Of a stretch of 64,000 nucleotides of DNA, positions 36,589 through 46,400 are shown one piece after another. The notes below the pieces were generated by a model. That model had not been told where the DNA came from. It searched no databases and saw nothing but the letters and a program-made list of their open reading frames with translations. Every line of letters begins with the position of its first letter. The first letter of the stretch is position 1. Source of the DNA: an uncultured Eubacteriales bacterium (lineage in GTDB: Bacteria > Bacillota > Clostridia > Oscillospirales > UMGS1783); contig CAKSHC010000003.1 of the NCBI GenBank assembly GCA_934456365.1, positions 62,001 through 126,000 on the forward strand. The letters run 5' to 3'. Position numbers and translations under genes: made by a program.

Positions 36589-37610
36589 GAAGGCTCGCCT
36601 CCTTTCAGCACGGGATCGTTTTCATCGTAGATCTCGCCGACCAGCTCTTCCAGAATATCCTCCATGGTGAGGATGCCGAGGAGCTTGCCCTCGGGATTTC
36701 GCACGAAGACGGCGGTGGTTTTCCAGCCGCTCATGCGGGGGAGAAGATCGTCCACGAAGTCGGTGGATAGGATCCAGTGGGGCCGGTCGAGCAGGGGGCG
36801 CAGGCGCGGCGGCCGCCCCTCCTTTTGGGAGGCGAGGTAGGCCGGGATGTAGCGCCGAATGCGCAGAAAGCCGAGCGGGCGGGAGAGCGAATCGACCACG
36901 GGCAGGCGGGAATGCGGGGTTTGCCGCACCGTTTCCAGAACGGATTCCGGGCTTTGATCCAGACGCAGAGCCGTGACCTCTTCCCACGGGGTGAGGATCT
37001 GGGCGGCGGTGGTGCGGCCCAGGTCGAAGGCCGACTGGACGAGCTCGCCGGTGTCTTCGTCGATGGCGCCCTCTTCGGTGGCGGTGTCGATCAGGGATTC
37101 GAGCTCCTCTTCGGTGACAGAGGGGGAATCCTCTTCGCGGAAGGGGCGGATCAGCAGCGCGGCGATCTTATTGATGACGAACACGATGGGATAGAGCGCC
37201 TTGTTGAGGAAGCCGACCAAATGGGTGACGCGCAGGGAGAAGGCGTCTGCCGAGGAGAGGGCGGCGAATTTGGGAAGGGATTCGCCCAACAAAAAAACGA
37301 CAACGGTCGTCACGATCGTAGTGGCCGCCACGGCGCTTTCGCCCCAGAGGCTGGTGGCGAGCAGGGTGGTCAGGGTGGCAATCGTGATGTTGACGATGTC
37401 GTTGCACACGACTAAGGCCGAATCCACTCGGTCGAAGTCGTCGAGCAGGCGCAGCAGGGCGCGGGCTCTCTTATTTCCGGCCTCGGCGCGGGTCTGCACG
37501 CGCACCGGGCTCACGCCGGTCAGGGCCGTTTCGCAGGCGCTGAAGAAGGCGCTCAGAGCAAGCAGGGCGATCAGTCCCCCTATCAGGGGCAAAGTACTGC
37601 CGTCGTCCAT
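36585..37610 (-). CDS. CNNM/CBS protein (CorC/hemolysin C family), copy 2, lacks CorC_HlyC
   Basis: 341 residues with start at ATG 37610; an earlier in-frame ATG would overlap the -10 box. The CNNM domain has A-F-F-S-A-C-E-T-A-L and L-L-G-E-S-L-P-K, and the CBS pair ends in G-I-L-T-M-E-D-I-L-E-E-L-V-G-E. It stops right after this, so the CorC_HlyC domain present in copy 1 is missing. Overlap with copy 1 suggests they form a mixed complex (inference). Confidence 0.9.
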   Translation of the reverse strand: MDDGSTLPLIGGLIALLALSAFFSACETALTGVSPVRVQTRAEAGNKRARALLRLLDDFDRVDSALVVCNDIVNITIATLTTLLATSLWGESAVAATTIVTTVVVFLLGESLPKFAALSSADAFSLRVTHLVGFLNKALYPIVFVINKIAALLIRPFREEDSPSVTEEELESLIDTATEEGAIDEDTGELVQSAFDLGRTTAAQILTPWEEVTALRLDQSPESVLETVRQTPHSRLPVVDSLSRPLGFLRIRRYIPAYLASQKEGRPPRLRPLLDRPHWILSTDFVDDLLPRMSGWKTTAVFVRNPEGKLLGILTMEDILEELVGEIYDENDPVLKGGEPS

Positions 37611-37647
37611 GAAGGAAAAACCAACTCCTTTTATGTAAAGTAGTTTC

Positions 37648-37676
37648 ATTATAAACGATTTTGCTGTCGAATGCAA
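37648..37676 (-). promoter_or_regulatory. Promoter of the CNNM-CNNM-DUF3810 operon
   Basis: On the minus strand, TTGCAT (37671-37676), 17-bp spacer, TATAAT (37648-37653). Confidence 0.75.
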
Positions 37677-37691
37677 GAAAAATCCGCCCGA

Positions 37692-37720
37692 TTGACAGGA
37701 GGGCGCGGGCGTGGTATGCT
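37692..37720 (+). promoter_or_regulatory. Promoter of glmM
   Basis: TTGACA (37692-37697), 17-bp spacer, TATGCT (37715-37720). Confidence 0.75.
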
Positions 37721-37754
37721 TAAAAGGATTCAGAATGCAGCATGGAGGCTATCT

Positions 37755-39098
37755 ATGGGTAAATATTTTGGGACCGACGGTTTCCGCGGCGAGGCCAACC
37801 GCACGCTGACCGCCTGGCAGGCGTATCGTGTGGGGCGGTTTCTGGGCTGGTACTACGGGCAGGAGAAGCACTGCGCCGTGGTTATCGGCAAGGACACCCG
37901 CCGCTCGAGCTATATGCTCGAGGACGCGCTTTCCTCGGGGCTGACCTCTTCGGGGGCGGATGTGTATCTTCTCCACGTGACCACCACGCCCAGCGTGTCT
38001 TATGTGGTGTCCACCGAGGGGTTTGACTGCGGGATCATGATCTCCGCTTCGCACAATCCTTTCTACGACAACGGCATCAAGCTCATCAACGGCCGCGGCG
38101 AAAAGATGGATCAGGAGGTGATCGACCGGATCGAAGAATACCTCGATTCCCCGGCCGACGATCTGCCCCTGGCTCAGCGCGAGGCCATCGGCCGCACGGT
38201 GGACTACGCCGCCGGGCGCAACCGCTACATCGGCTATCTCATTTCTCTGGCGCGCAAATCCTTCAAGGGGGTGCGCGTGGGGCTCGACTGCGCCAACGGC
38301 TCGACCTGGCAGATCGCCAAGAGCGTGTTCGACGCGCTGGGGGCGACCACCTATGTGATCGGCGCCGAGCCCGACGGGCTCAACATCAACCGCGGCGTGG
38401 GCAGCACCCACCTCGAGGCGCTGCGCTCCTTTGTTTTGGAGCGGGAGCTGGATGTGGGCTTTGCCTACGACGGCGACGCCGACCGCTGCCTGGCGGTCGA
38501 CGGCTCGGGCGAGATCATCGACGGGGATAAAATCCTGTATATCTACGGCGTGTATATGAAGCAGCGGGATAAGCTGGTGGGCAACACGGTGGTGACCACC
38601 GTGATGTCCAACTACGGGCTGCACAAGGCCTTCGAGCGCGCCGGGATCGACACGCTGCAAACGGCGGTGGGCGATAAATACGTGTATCAGGCCATGCGCG
38701 AGCACGGCTACCATCTCGGCGGCGAGCAGAGCGGCCACATCATCTTCTCGAAATATGCCACCACCGGCGACGGAATGCTCACCTCGATCAAGCTGATGGA
38801 GGTCATGCTCGAGCGCCACAAGAGCCTTTCCGAGCTGTGCGCCGATCTGACGGTTTACCCGCAGAAGCTGGTCAACGTGCGGGTGAGCGACAAGGCCGCC
38901 GCCCTTTCCGACGCGGCGGTGTGCGCCGCGGTGGCCGAATCCGAAAAGCAGCTGGAGGGGACCGGCCGGGTGCTGGTGCGCGAAAGCGGCACCGAGCCGC
39001 TGATCCGGGTGATGGCCGAGGCCCCCGAGCAGCAGGCCTGCGACGAGGCTGTGGATCGGGTGGTGCGCGCGATTCGCGAAAAGGGGTATGAGGTATGA
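37755..39098 (+). CDS. glmM: Phosphoglucosamine mutase
   Basis: 447 residues from ATG 37755 behind ATGGAGG. The opening F-G-T-D-G-F-R-G, the phosphoserine loop I-S-A-S-H-N-P, the metal loop D-G-D-A-D-R, the sugar loop G-G-E-Q-S-G-H and the phosphate-binding R-E-S-G-T-E-P are complete. It converts glucosamine-6-P to glucosamine-1-P for peptidoglycan precursor synthesis. The stop overlaps the next gene, a hexapeptide transferase, by ATGA. Confidence 0.94.
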   Translation: MGKYFGTDGFRGEANRTLTAWQAYRVGRFLGWYYGQEKHCAVVIGKDTRRSSYMLEDALSSGLTSSGADVYLLHVTTTPSVSYVVSTEGFDCGIMISASHNPFYDNGIKLINGRGEKMDQEVIDRIEEYLDSPADDLPLAQREAIGRTVDYAAGRNRYIGYLISLARKSFKGVRVGLDCANGSTWQIAKSVFDALGATTYVIGAEPDGLNINRGVGSTHLEALRSFVLERELDVGFAYDGDADRCLAVDGSGEIIDGDKILYIYGVYMKQRDKLVGNTVVTTVMSNYGLHKAFERAGIDTLQTAVGDKYVYQAMREHGYHLGGEQSGHIIFSKYATTGDGMLTSIKLMEVMLERHKSLSELCADLTVYPQKLVNVRVSDKAAALSDAAVCAAVAESEKQLEGTGRVLVRESGTEPLIRVMAEAPEQQACDEAVDRVVRAIREKGYEV

Positions 39099-39745
39099 AA
39101 ACTTCGGAGCTTTTTGATCTGAGCCGCACCCTCGCCGAGCCGCTTTTGCGGGTTTGCGAATATCCCTGGGAGGCGCTCGACGATATCGCCTCCTTCATCC
39201 GCACCGTCGGCCCCACGCTGGGCTCCGATTTCGAGCGCCGCGGCGAGGAGATCTGGGTGGCGCGCGACGCCATCGTCGCCCCCACCGCGTTTATCGGCGG
39301 CCCCTGCATCATCGACCACGACGCCGAGGTGCGCCACGGGGCGTATATCCGCGAAAAGGCGATCGTGGGCAAGGGCGCGGTGGTCGGCAATTCCACCGAG
39401 CTGAAAAATGCGATCCTCTTCGACCGGGCGCAGGCTCCGCACTATAATTATGTGGGCGATTCCATTCTGGGCTATCACGCCCACCTCGGCGCCGGTGCGA
39501 TCACCTCCAACCTCAAAAGCGACGGGTCGAATATCGTGGTGCATGCCGATCCTCCTCTTGCGACCGGCCGCCGCAAGCTCGGCGCGATTCTGGGCGACGA
39601 GGCCGAGATCGGCTGCCAGTGCGTGCTCAATCCCGGCACGGTGATCGGGCGCGGGGCGCGGGTGTATCCCCTTTCTTCGGTGCGCGGGGTGGTTCCCGCC
39701 CGCCATATCTACAAATCGCGCGACGAGATCGTGCCCATCCGGTAA
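39095..39745 (+). CDS. Left-handed beta-helix acyltransferase, GlmU C-terminal-half-like
   Basis: 216 residues. After about 50 helical residues it shows hexapeptide repeats (I-V-A-P-T-A-F-I-G-G, A-E-V-R-H-G-A-Y-I-R and others) and the GlmU acetyltransferase hallmark H-Y-N-Y-V-G-D-S-I-L-G followed by G-A-G-A-I-T-S-N-L-K. No pyrophosphorylase domain is present. Coupled to glmM, it could acetylate glucosamine-1-P, with the uridylyltransferase encoded elsewhere. A different sugar substrate is possible. Confidence 0.85.
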   Translation: MKTSELFDLSRTLAEPLLRVCEYPWEALDDIASFIRTVGPTLGSDFERRGEEIWVARDAIVAPTAFIGGPCIIDHDAEVRHGAYIREKAIVGKGAVVGNSTELKNAILFDRAQAPHYNYVGDSILGYHAHLGAGAITSNLKSDGSNIVVHADPPLATGRRKLGAILGDEAEIGCQCVLNPGTVIGRGARVYPLSSVRGVVPARHIYKSRDEIVPIR

Positions 39746-39753
39746 GAAAACAG

Positions 39754-39790
39754 AAAAATCCTCTCTTTCCTTGCGAAAGAGAGGATTTTT
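39754..39790. terminator. Bidirectional terminator
   Basis: 16-bp perfect stem (39754-39769 with 39775-39790) including A and T tracts and a 5-nt loop, between the beta-helix transferase and the M32 gene. Confidence 0.93.
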
Positions 39791-41280
39791 TACAGTCTGT
39801 AAAGATCGGTCATTTTCTCCGTGAGGTAATCGAGATAATAGCGCAGGTTGAGGCTTTCTCCGGTGATGGAGCGGATCCACTCGTCGGGCGTTTGCAGCGA
39901 GGCGCGGGCGAACACGCGCTCGACGAAAAACTCCCGGATGGGCCCCAGCTCGCCGCGGGAAAGCAGCTCGTCGAAGGGGAGCTCTTGGCGGATGGTGTGC
40001 AGAATTTGCGCGCCGTAGGCCCCGCCGAGGGCATAGGAGGGGAAGTAGCCGTAGGAATCGCACCAGTGGACATCCTGCAAAACGCCCTCGCGGTCGCAGG
40101 GCACCTCCACCCCCAAAAGCTCCCGCATGCCGGCGTTCCAGCGCGCGGGCAGCTCCTCGAGAGGGAATTCCTCGTTGATAAAGCCTTTTTCCAGCCGGTA
40201 GCGCAGCAGGATGTGCAGCGGGTAGGTCAGCTCGTCGGCCTCGCAGCGGTTGAGCCCGGGGGAAACGGCGTTGACCGCCTCGTAAAGCTCGCGCTCGCTC
40301 ACATCGTCGAGCACTCCGGTTTTTTCGCGCAGGATGGGGTAGAGGTAGTGGAGGAAGGCGGCCGAACGGCCGACGGAATTTTCAAAGAAGCGGGACACGC
40401 ATTCGTGCATGGCGTTGGTCATGCCGTTGTCGGCGTGGCGGGCGTAGAATGCGGCGGGCTCGTTTTGCATGAAAAGGGCGTGGCCGCCCTCGTGGAGGGT
40501 GGTGAAGATGTTGGAGAAGAAGGCCGTTTCGTGGTAATGGGTCGTCACCCGCACATCCTTCCCGGTAAACATCGTGGTGAAGGGGTGCTCGGTGGTGGTG
40601 AACACAAGGGCGCTCTCCCGCAGCCCCTCGAGCCGCAGCAGCTCCCGCGAGATCGACTCCTGCACCGGGATCGGCACCGGGCGGGAGAGGAAATCGGTGC
40701 GCGGGGTGTGGGGCGCGGCCTGGATGCGGCCAAGAAGGGCTTTCACGGCGGGGCAGAGCTCGTCGAAGAAGCGGTCGAGGAAGGGGACGGTCGCCGTTTC
40801 TTCGAATTCGTCCAGCAGGGTTTCATAGGGGGTGGCGGCACGGGGCTCGCAGAGCTGCGCGGCGGCGCGGGTCAGATCGGACACCTCGCGCAGCGCCGGG
40901 AGGAAGCGGGAAAAGTCGCTCGCTTCTTTGGCTTCGAGCCAGACCGAATAGGCCCGGGTGCGGGCCCGATCCAGCGCGAAGGCAAATTCCTCCGACTGGT
41001 TTTTGATCCGTCCGTAGGCCTTCCAGAGCCGCTCAACCGTGCGCCGGTCGACCTCGGAAAGGGAATCCCGGTTTTCATAAAGCTCGGCCAGCCCCTCGCG
41101 GTAGGCCGGGCTGTGGGTCAGGGCATGGAGATGCTTGCCCAAAAGGGCCATATCCTCGCCGGCGAGGTCACGCCCGTCGGGCGGGCAAACGGTGGCCAGA
41201 TCGAAATTGATCTTTTCCACCGCGCGGGAATAGGCGGCGATCTCGTCTAAGAGAGGGAGAAATTCCTCAAAGGTTTTCAT
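39790..41280 (-). CDS. M32 family metallocarboxypeptidase
   Basis: 496 residues, typical length for thermostable carboxypeptidase 1 (Taq type). Zinc motif H-E-G-G-H with a downstream H-E-C-V-S-R-F-F-E-N, then E-A-D-E-L-T-Y-P-L-H-I and D-V-H-W-C-D-S-Y-G-Y-F-P-S-Y-A-L-G, all M32 signatures. Cytoplasmic, with no signal peptide. It removes C-terminal residues of broad specificity, probably in peptide recycling. Monocistronic. Confidence 0.93.
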   Translation of the reverse strand: MKTFEEFLPLLDEIAAYSRAVEKINFDLATVCPPDGRDLAGEDMALLGKHLHALTHSPAYREGLAELYENRDSLSEVDRRTVERLWKAYGRIKNQSEEFAFALDRARTRAYSVWLEAKEASDFSRFLPALREVSDLTRAAAQLCEPRAATPYETLLDEFEETATVPFLDRFFDELCPAVKALLGRIQAAPHTPRTDFLSRPVPIPVQESISRELLRLEGLRESALVFTTTEHPFTTMFTGKDVRVTTHYHETAFFSNIFTTLHEGGHALFMQNEPAAFYARHADNGMTNAMHECVSRFFENSVGRSAAFLHYLYPILREKTGVLDDVSERELYEAVNAVSPGLNRCEADELTYPLHILLRYRLEKGFINEEFPLEELPARWNAGMRELLGVEVPCDREGVLQDVHWCDSYGYFPSYALGGAYGAQILHTIRQELPFDELLSRGELGPIREFFVERVFARASLQTPDEWIRSITGESLNLRYYLDYLTEKMTDLYRL

Positions 41281-41341
41281 GGCTGCCTCCTTTTTCTTCT
41301 TATTATATAATTTGCCCGCCGGAAAAACAAGGAAAAACCGC

Positions 41342-41365
41342 GGCCCGCTTCTTCGGAAGCGGGCC
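41342..41365 (-). terminator. Terminator of the alpha-oxoamine synthase gene
   Basis: 10-bp GC-rich stem with a TTCG tetraloop on the plus strand; on the minus strand it is followed after 4 bases by five T. Confidence 0.65.
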
Positions 41366-41379
41366 TTTGCGGAGTTTTC

Positions 41380-42555
41380 TTATTTCGATTCAAAAACCCG
41401 GGCGAAGATCTCCGCCGCTTCGCACAGGAGGGCTTCGGTGTGGGTGGCCATCAGCGAGGTGCGCAGCAGGCAGGCGTCGGGCGGGGTGGCCGGCGGCAGA
41501 ACGGGGTTGACATAGACCCCCGCATCGTACAGCCGCTTGGCGGTGGTCAGGGTGGAGCGCGCGTCGGTGCAGAAGACCGGCACGATCGGAATACCCTCGT
41601 GGCCGCCGTGGGCAATGCCCGCCCGGGTCAGCGCCTTCCCCCAGAAGGCCGCCAGAGCCGAAAGCCGCTCCACCCGCTCGGGATGGGCCTTCAGAAAACG
41701 CAGCGAGGCCAAAGCCGCCGCGGCGCAGGCCGGCGGGATGGAGGCCGAGAAGATGAAGGGGCGCGAGGCGTGGCGCACGAAATCCGCCACCTCATGGGAG
41801 GCGGCCAGGTAGCCGCCCAGCGAGGCCAGGGATTTGGAGAAGGTGCCCATGTAGAGGTCCACCTCGTTTTCCAGCCCGAAGCGGCTGGCTGTGCCGCGCC
41901 CTCCTTCGCCGACCACGCCGAGGCCGTGGGCATCGTCCACCATCACCCGCGCGCCGAATTCCTTGGCGAGGGTCACGATCTCGGGCAGCCGCGCCAGATC
42001 GCCGCCCATGGAAAAGACTCCGTCGGTCACGATCAGCTTGCCCGCCTCCTCGGGGATCGACGAGAGCACCCGGCGCAGATCGTCCATATCGCTGTGGCGG
42101 TAGCGCACCATTTTGCCGAAGGAAAGGCGGCAGCCGTCGTAGATGCTGGCGTGGTTTTCCTTATCGCAGATGGCGTAGTCGCCCCGGCCGACCAGAGCGC
42201 TGAGAATGCCGAGGTTGGATTGGAAGCCAGTCGAGAAGGTCACGACCTCCTCCTTGCGCAAAAAGGCCGCCAGCTCCCGCTCCAGCGTGAGATGCAGATT
42301 GAGCGTGCCGTTGAGAAAGCGCGAGCCCGAGCAGCCCGTGCCGTATTCCTCCAGCGCCTCTCGCGCCGCCGCGATTACCTCCGGCTCGGCGGTGAGCCCT
42401 AAATAGTTATTGGAGCCCAGCATGATCCGCCGCGCTCCCTCCATCTGCACCTCCACATCCTGCCGCGATTCCAGCGCGTGGAAGTAGGGATAAATTCCCG
42501 CGGCCCGCGCCTCGTCCAGAAAGGCATGGTCCCGGCACTTTTCAAATAAATCCAT
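41380..42555 (-). CDS. Alpha-oxoamine synthase (PLP), serine-palmitoyltransferase/KBL/BioF-like
   Basis: 391 residues. The PLP lysine is in G-T-F-S-K-S-L-A-S-L-G-G. Other family blocks are L-G-S-N-N-Y-L-G-L-T, T-G-F-Q-S-N-L-G and D-D-A-H-G-L-G-V. The substrate loop reads G-T-G-C-S-G-S-R-F-L-N-G-T-L and the N-terminus has G-I-Y-P-Y-F, both, from memory, like bacterial serine palmitoyltransferase rather than biotin-type BioF or KBL. No biotin or threonine dehydrogenase genes are adjacent. Reaction: decarboxylative condensation of an amino acid with an acyl thioester. Start behind AAGGAGGAGGG. Confidence 0.85.
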   Translation of the reverse strand: MDLFEKCRDHAFLDEARAAGIYPYFHALESRQDVEVQMEGARRIMLGSNNYLGLTAEPEVIAAAREALEEYGTGCSGSRFLNGTLNLHLTLERELAAFLRKEEVVTFSTGFQSNLGILSALVGRGDYAICDKENHASIYDGCRLSFGKMVRYRHSDMDDLRRVLSSIPEEAGKLIVTDGVFSMGGDLARLPEIVTLAKEFGARVMVDDAHGLGVVGEGGRGTASRFGLENEVDLYMGTFSKSLASLGGYLAASHEVADFVRHASRPFIFSASIPPACAAAALASLRFLKAHPERVERLSALAAFWGKALTRAGIAHGGHEGIPIVPVFCTDARSTLTTAKRLYDAGVYVNPVLPPATPPDACLLRTSLMATHTEALLCEAAEIFARVFESK

Positions 42556-42586
42556 GAGCCCTCCTCCTTGAGGAAAATTTACCTTA

Positions 42587-42604
42587 AATAGTATACAGAC
42601 TATT
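42587..42604. promoter_or_regulatory. Perfect palindrome overlapping the -10 of the oxoamine synthase gene
   Basis: AATAGT, 6-bp spacer, ACTATT. It covers the downstream edge of the TATAAT box at 42602-42607, where a repressor would block initiation. Confidence 0.6.
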
Positions 42605-42630
42605 ATAGAATTGTAAACAAATTATGTCAA
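42602..42630 (-). promoter_or_regulatory. Promoter of the alpha-oxoamine synthase gene
   Basis: Full consensus on the minus strand: TTGACA (42625-42630), 17-bp spacer, TATAAT (42602-42607). Confidence 0.9.
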
Positions 42631-42698
42631 GCAAAAGAGGGCGAAAAAAGGGAAAGCAAAAAATTTTCGCTCTCCTTTCTATTCTAATAGGAAAAAAT

Positions 42699-43193
42699 TT
42701 ATTCTTCTTCGGGAGTTTCTTCGGAGGCTTCTTCGGGCAGCTCGGAGGTGCAGTGCGGGCAGCGGGTGGCTTCGATGTCGATTTCCGATTTGCAGAAGGG
42801 GCAGGTTTTGGTGGTGGGAGCTTCTTCCTCCTCCTTATGCTCCAGCCGGTCGCGCAGCTCGGCGAATTTGTTGAGAGCCTTGACCATGCAGAAAATAATC
42901 AGCGCTAAAATGAAGAAGTTGATGACGGCGGTGATGAGCGAGCCGTAGTTGAGGGTGGCGGCGCCGGCAGCTTTGGCTTCGGCCAGGGAATCGTAGTGCT
43001 GGCCGTTGAGCGAGAGAAAGAGATTGGAAAAATCCAGGCCGCCGGTGACGAGGGAAAGCACCGGCATGAGGATATCGTTGACCACCGAATCCACGATGGC
43101 CTTGAAGGCCGCGCCGATGATCACGCCGACAGCCATGTCCATCACATTGCCGCGCTGGATGAATTTTCCGAATTCCTGGAAAAATTTACGCAT
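42699..43193 (-). CDS. mscL: Large-conductance mechanosensitive channel with zinc-ribbon tail
   Basis: 164 residues from ATG 43193 behind AAGGAGAG. The first helix has the MscL pattern F-I-x-R-G-N-V-M-D-M-A-V-G-V-I-I-G-A-A-F, then the loop and second helix. The C-terminal part is longer than usual and carries C-P-F-C-K-S and C-P-H-C, a zinc-ribbon, before an acidic end. MscL opens under membrane tension to release solutes in osmotic downshift. The zinc-ribbon may gate or localise the channel (inference). Confidence 0.93.
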   Translation of the reverse strand: MRKFFQEFGKFIQRGNVMDMAVGVIIGAAFKAIVDSVVNDILMPVLSLVTGGLDFSNLFLSLNGQHYDSLAEAKAAGAATLNYGSLITAVINFFILALIIFCMVKALNKFAELRDRLEHKEEEEAPTTKTCPFCKSEIDIEATRCPHCTSELPEEASEETPEEE

Positions 43194-43319
43194 TTTGACT
43201 CTCCTTGTCGAAATTTGATAAACCGATTTTATCATATTTCCCGGAAAAAGAAAAGGAGAAATGTGAGCGAATGTTGATCGTTTTGCCTAAAAAAGGTGAA
43301 AGAATTCACAGAAAAAAGC

Positions 43320-43348
43320 TTGCAAAAGAGAAGAAGTCGTGGTATGCT
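43320..43348 (+). promoter_or_regulatory. Promoter of the giant surface protein gene
   Basis: TTGCAA (43320-43325), 17-bp spacer, TATGCT (43343-43348). A leader of about 100 bases follows, with hairpin TTGTTGC/GCAACAA (43424-43440) touching the ribosome site. Confidence 0.65.
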
Positions 43349-43455
43349 ATCTATACGATGATACTTTGTGCCTTTCTGCGCTCTTTTTTTGGCAGGGATG
43401 CACAAAAGTGATTGTCAATAAGGTTGTTGCTTTGCAACAAAAAGGAGGAAACCTT

Positions 43456-46400
43456 ATGAAGACCTGCAAAAGGCTGATGGCCCTGGTTCTCATGCTGTGC
43501 ATGCTCTGCGGCTTGCCCATCGTGCTGAATCTGACCGTCAGCGCAGCCGATCCGTTTCAGCTTCGTTTTGCCACGGCCATGATCCCCGGGCAGAACATCG
43601 CGAATGCGGACGACTATGCCACGTCCATTTTGCTGACCTTTAACTGCATCCCCTATAACAAGGGCGCTGCCGGTTATGTCGTCATTTTGGACAATATGAC
43701 AGACTGCAACATCATCCAGAGCTGGACAACCGGCACGGACTACATGAACTACCCGGGTGGTTTGCGGTTTTACCTGACCGAAGAAAAGGAATATAACGGT
43801 CAGAAGATCGGCACCATCCAGGGCATTCTGGATGCTGCTGCGGCTACCGGCAAGGTGGCGGCCTTCGGTTTGATCGATAGCAGCGACCAGCCGCAGGACG
43901 GGTATGTCAACAACTACTACCGCTATCCGACCGACGGTTCCAACCTGGAAGACTGCCTGAAGGCGGATCATGTCTTCGCGGGCTGCGATATCGCCTATTG
44001 CCCGATCCTTCCGGCCTATACGCTGGACTACGCTCTGATCACGGGCAACAATTCTCTCGCTCTGCAGACCGGCGCTCCCATCGGCAACGACGGGCGCTAT
44101 GCCGCCAAAGTCCGCATCATGGACGGCAGCACCGTGCTGTCGGAACACGACACCGGCTGGTTCAACTACAACGGCAGCTATCTGGTTGCCAACTTCCCGA
44201 CCGGCTTTGATTTGGTCGAAACCCGGCTCGCGGAGCTCAAGGCCGAGCATCCCGACGCCCGCATGATGTTCTACATTCAGGAGATCAACAACAACGCGCA
44301 GAAGGATGAGTGGAGCGGCAACGGCTTTGTCGATACGCTCTGGAACTCCGTCAACGGCGTGAAGCTGGCTGCCAATGCGCAGAGTGCAAATAAAGACGCC
44401 GACGCGGCTCTGGTTCCTCTGGTTCGCTATGAGGAGCTGGACGGACTGCGCATCACCGGCGCCACCGCCTACGGCAGCGCGCTCAAGATCGATTTCAATA
44501 AGCCCTTTGTGAAAACGGCTCCCGGCTCCTGGGATTCCATCCGGATCTATAAGGTCGATCAGTATGGAAACCGCACCCTGGAGAAAAAGGACGGCGCCTG
44601 GCTTCAGTGGCAGGTTAAGACCGACAACTATTATGCCGGCCAGACGGAAGGCCTTTCTCTGATCGGCCAGATCCAGTCCAACTTCGGCACCAACACCTAC
44701 GAGGGCATTCTCGCATTTGCCAACGCCAACGGCTACACGGCGGACAACGGCTATGAGGTCGTCTTCTCCATCGAGGAAGCGGGCGGTGTGGAGAATACCG
44801 GTGTGGTCGAGTCCTATCGGACCCGCGAAGGCAACGAGCCTCTCATCGGCAATATCATCGGCGGCTGCGATCATGCCAACACCGTCATCACCGTTTCGGA
44901 TGAAGACGCGCTGATCAGCACCGGCGTGACCGTTTACAACGATCGCTCCTTCGTGATCTCCTTCAATAAGGAGGTCTCGTTCGACAACGCCGGCCATGTG
45001 ATCTTCCTGCGCATTGTCGACGCCAACGGCAACCTCATCTGGCGTAAGGACGACGGAAGCTATACGCCGGTTGAAGCGCAAGGCCAGACCCCGCTTCAGT
45101 GGGGGCTGGACAACAACCTCAACTACTACATGGGCAAAACCCAGCTGATCTCCAGCCTGGGCGGCTCCGAGCTGTATTCCAACGCGCTCAACGCCTACAA
45201 CGGGATGAAGGATTCCTATCCCGGTGCCCGTTTGGCGCTTGTGATCGAGGAAAACAACCAGGGTGAGGGCTTTGTCGCTTCCGATAACAAGGTCAACTCC
45301 ATCTATGCCATCACCGACTCCGGCAAGCTCGGCCTGACGGCTCAGCTCACCCAGGGCATCGACCGCTTCATCTGGAGCGTCAACGAGGGCGGCGAGAGCA
45401 TCACGGTGGAAAAGGCCGAGGTGGTTGCGGCCAACAAGCTGAGAGTGACCTTCTCGGCGCCTGTGGTCAACAACCTCTACAACCCCCAAAAGGGCGGCGG
45501 CATCTTCGTGCGCTATACCGACGCGGATAAGCAGTCGGTCATCTTCAAGCACTACAGCAAAGACGGCAGCGAAGATATTTACAACACCAGCGAGAGCGGC
45601 TTCAACAACTTCTTCCACTGGACCGGCGCCTTCGCTCCCGTGGAGGGCTCCAATAACACCATCTGGGAGTTCACGCTGGAATCGGGCCTGGGTATGGATG
45701 ATTTCCGCAATATCTATACCATGACCAAGACCGGCTACTTCAAGGATAAAGACTGGAAGCTCTGCTTCGGCATCGAGCAGCAGCTCTATGACGGCGAAGG
45801 CAACGTGAAGGACGCGATCGACAACTTCACCTCGCCCGACGGGTCTTCCTATCTGGTTTCCACCAATGCAAACGGCTGGGATAACTACACCGAGATCACC
45901 TTCTCCGAAGAGTATCCGGCTCCCGCTACCGCTCCGCGGCTTGTCAGTGTGAAGCCTCTGAGCGACACCGAGCTTGTCGCCACCTTCTCGGAGCCGATGA
46001 ACGATGCTCTGCTGAGCTGCTACAGCGGTATTCGTGTGATCGACAAGTCCTATGGCTGGCTGGCCTGGAGCGGCGCGCCGGATGTGTCCACTCCTTATCA
46101 GATCACCTGCCAAAAGGAATGGTACAACACCGAGTGCACACAGGTGAAATATAAGCTCAGCGGCGAGGCCATCCTCGGGGCCAACACCCTCTCCAAGCTG
46201 CAGAAGCTTCAGGAGGCGGGCGGCGCCTTTGCCGATACCGACCGCTATGAGATCGTTCTCTACATCGAGGAGAACACTCTGAGCGCCGAAAACGGTGTGA
46301 TCGACCATGTGAAGGGTCTCAACAGTGGCCTCAACCTCGTGGCCAACTATCATGACACCCGCCGCGACTACGGCCCTGATTTCAACGAGGGCGCCGGCAT

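Noticed and set aside
43424..43440. Leader hairpin of the giant surface gene as a terminator
   Set aside because: It is followed by A5 and the ribosome site rather than T; it could only affect translation or stability.
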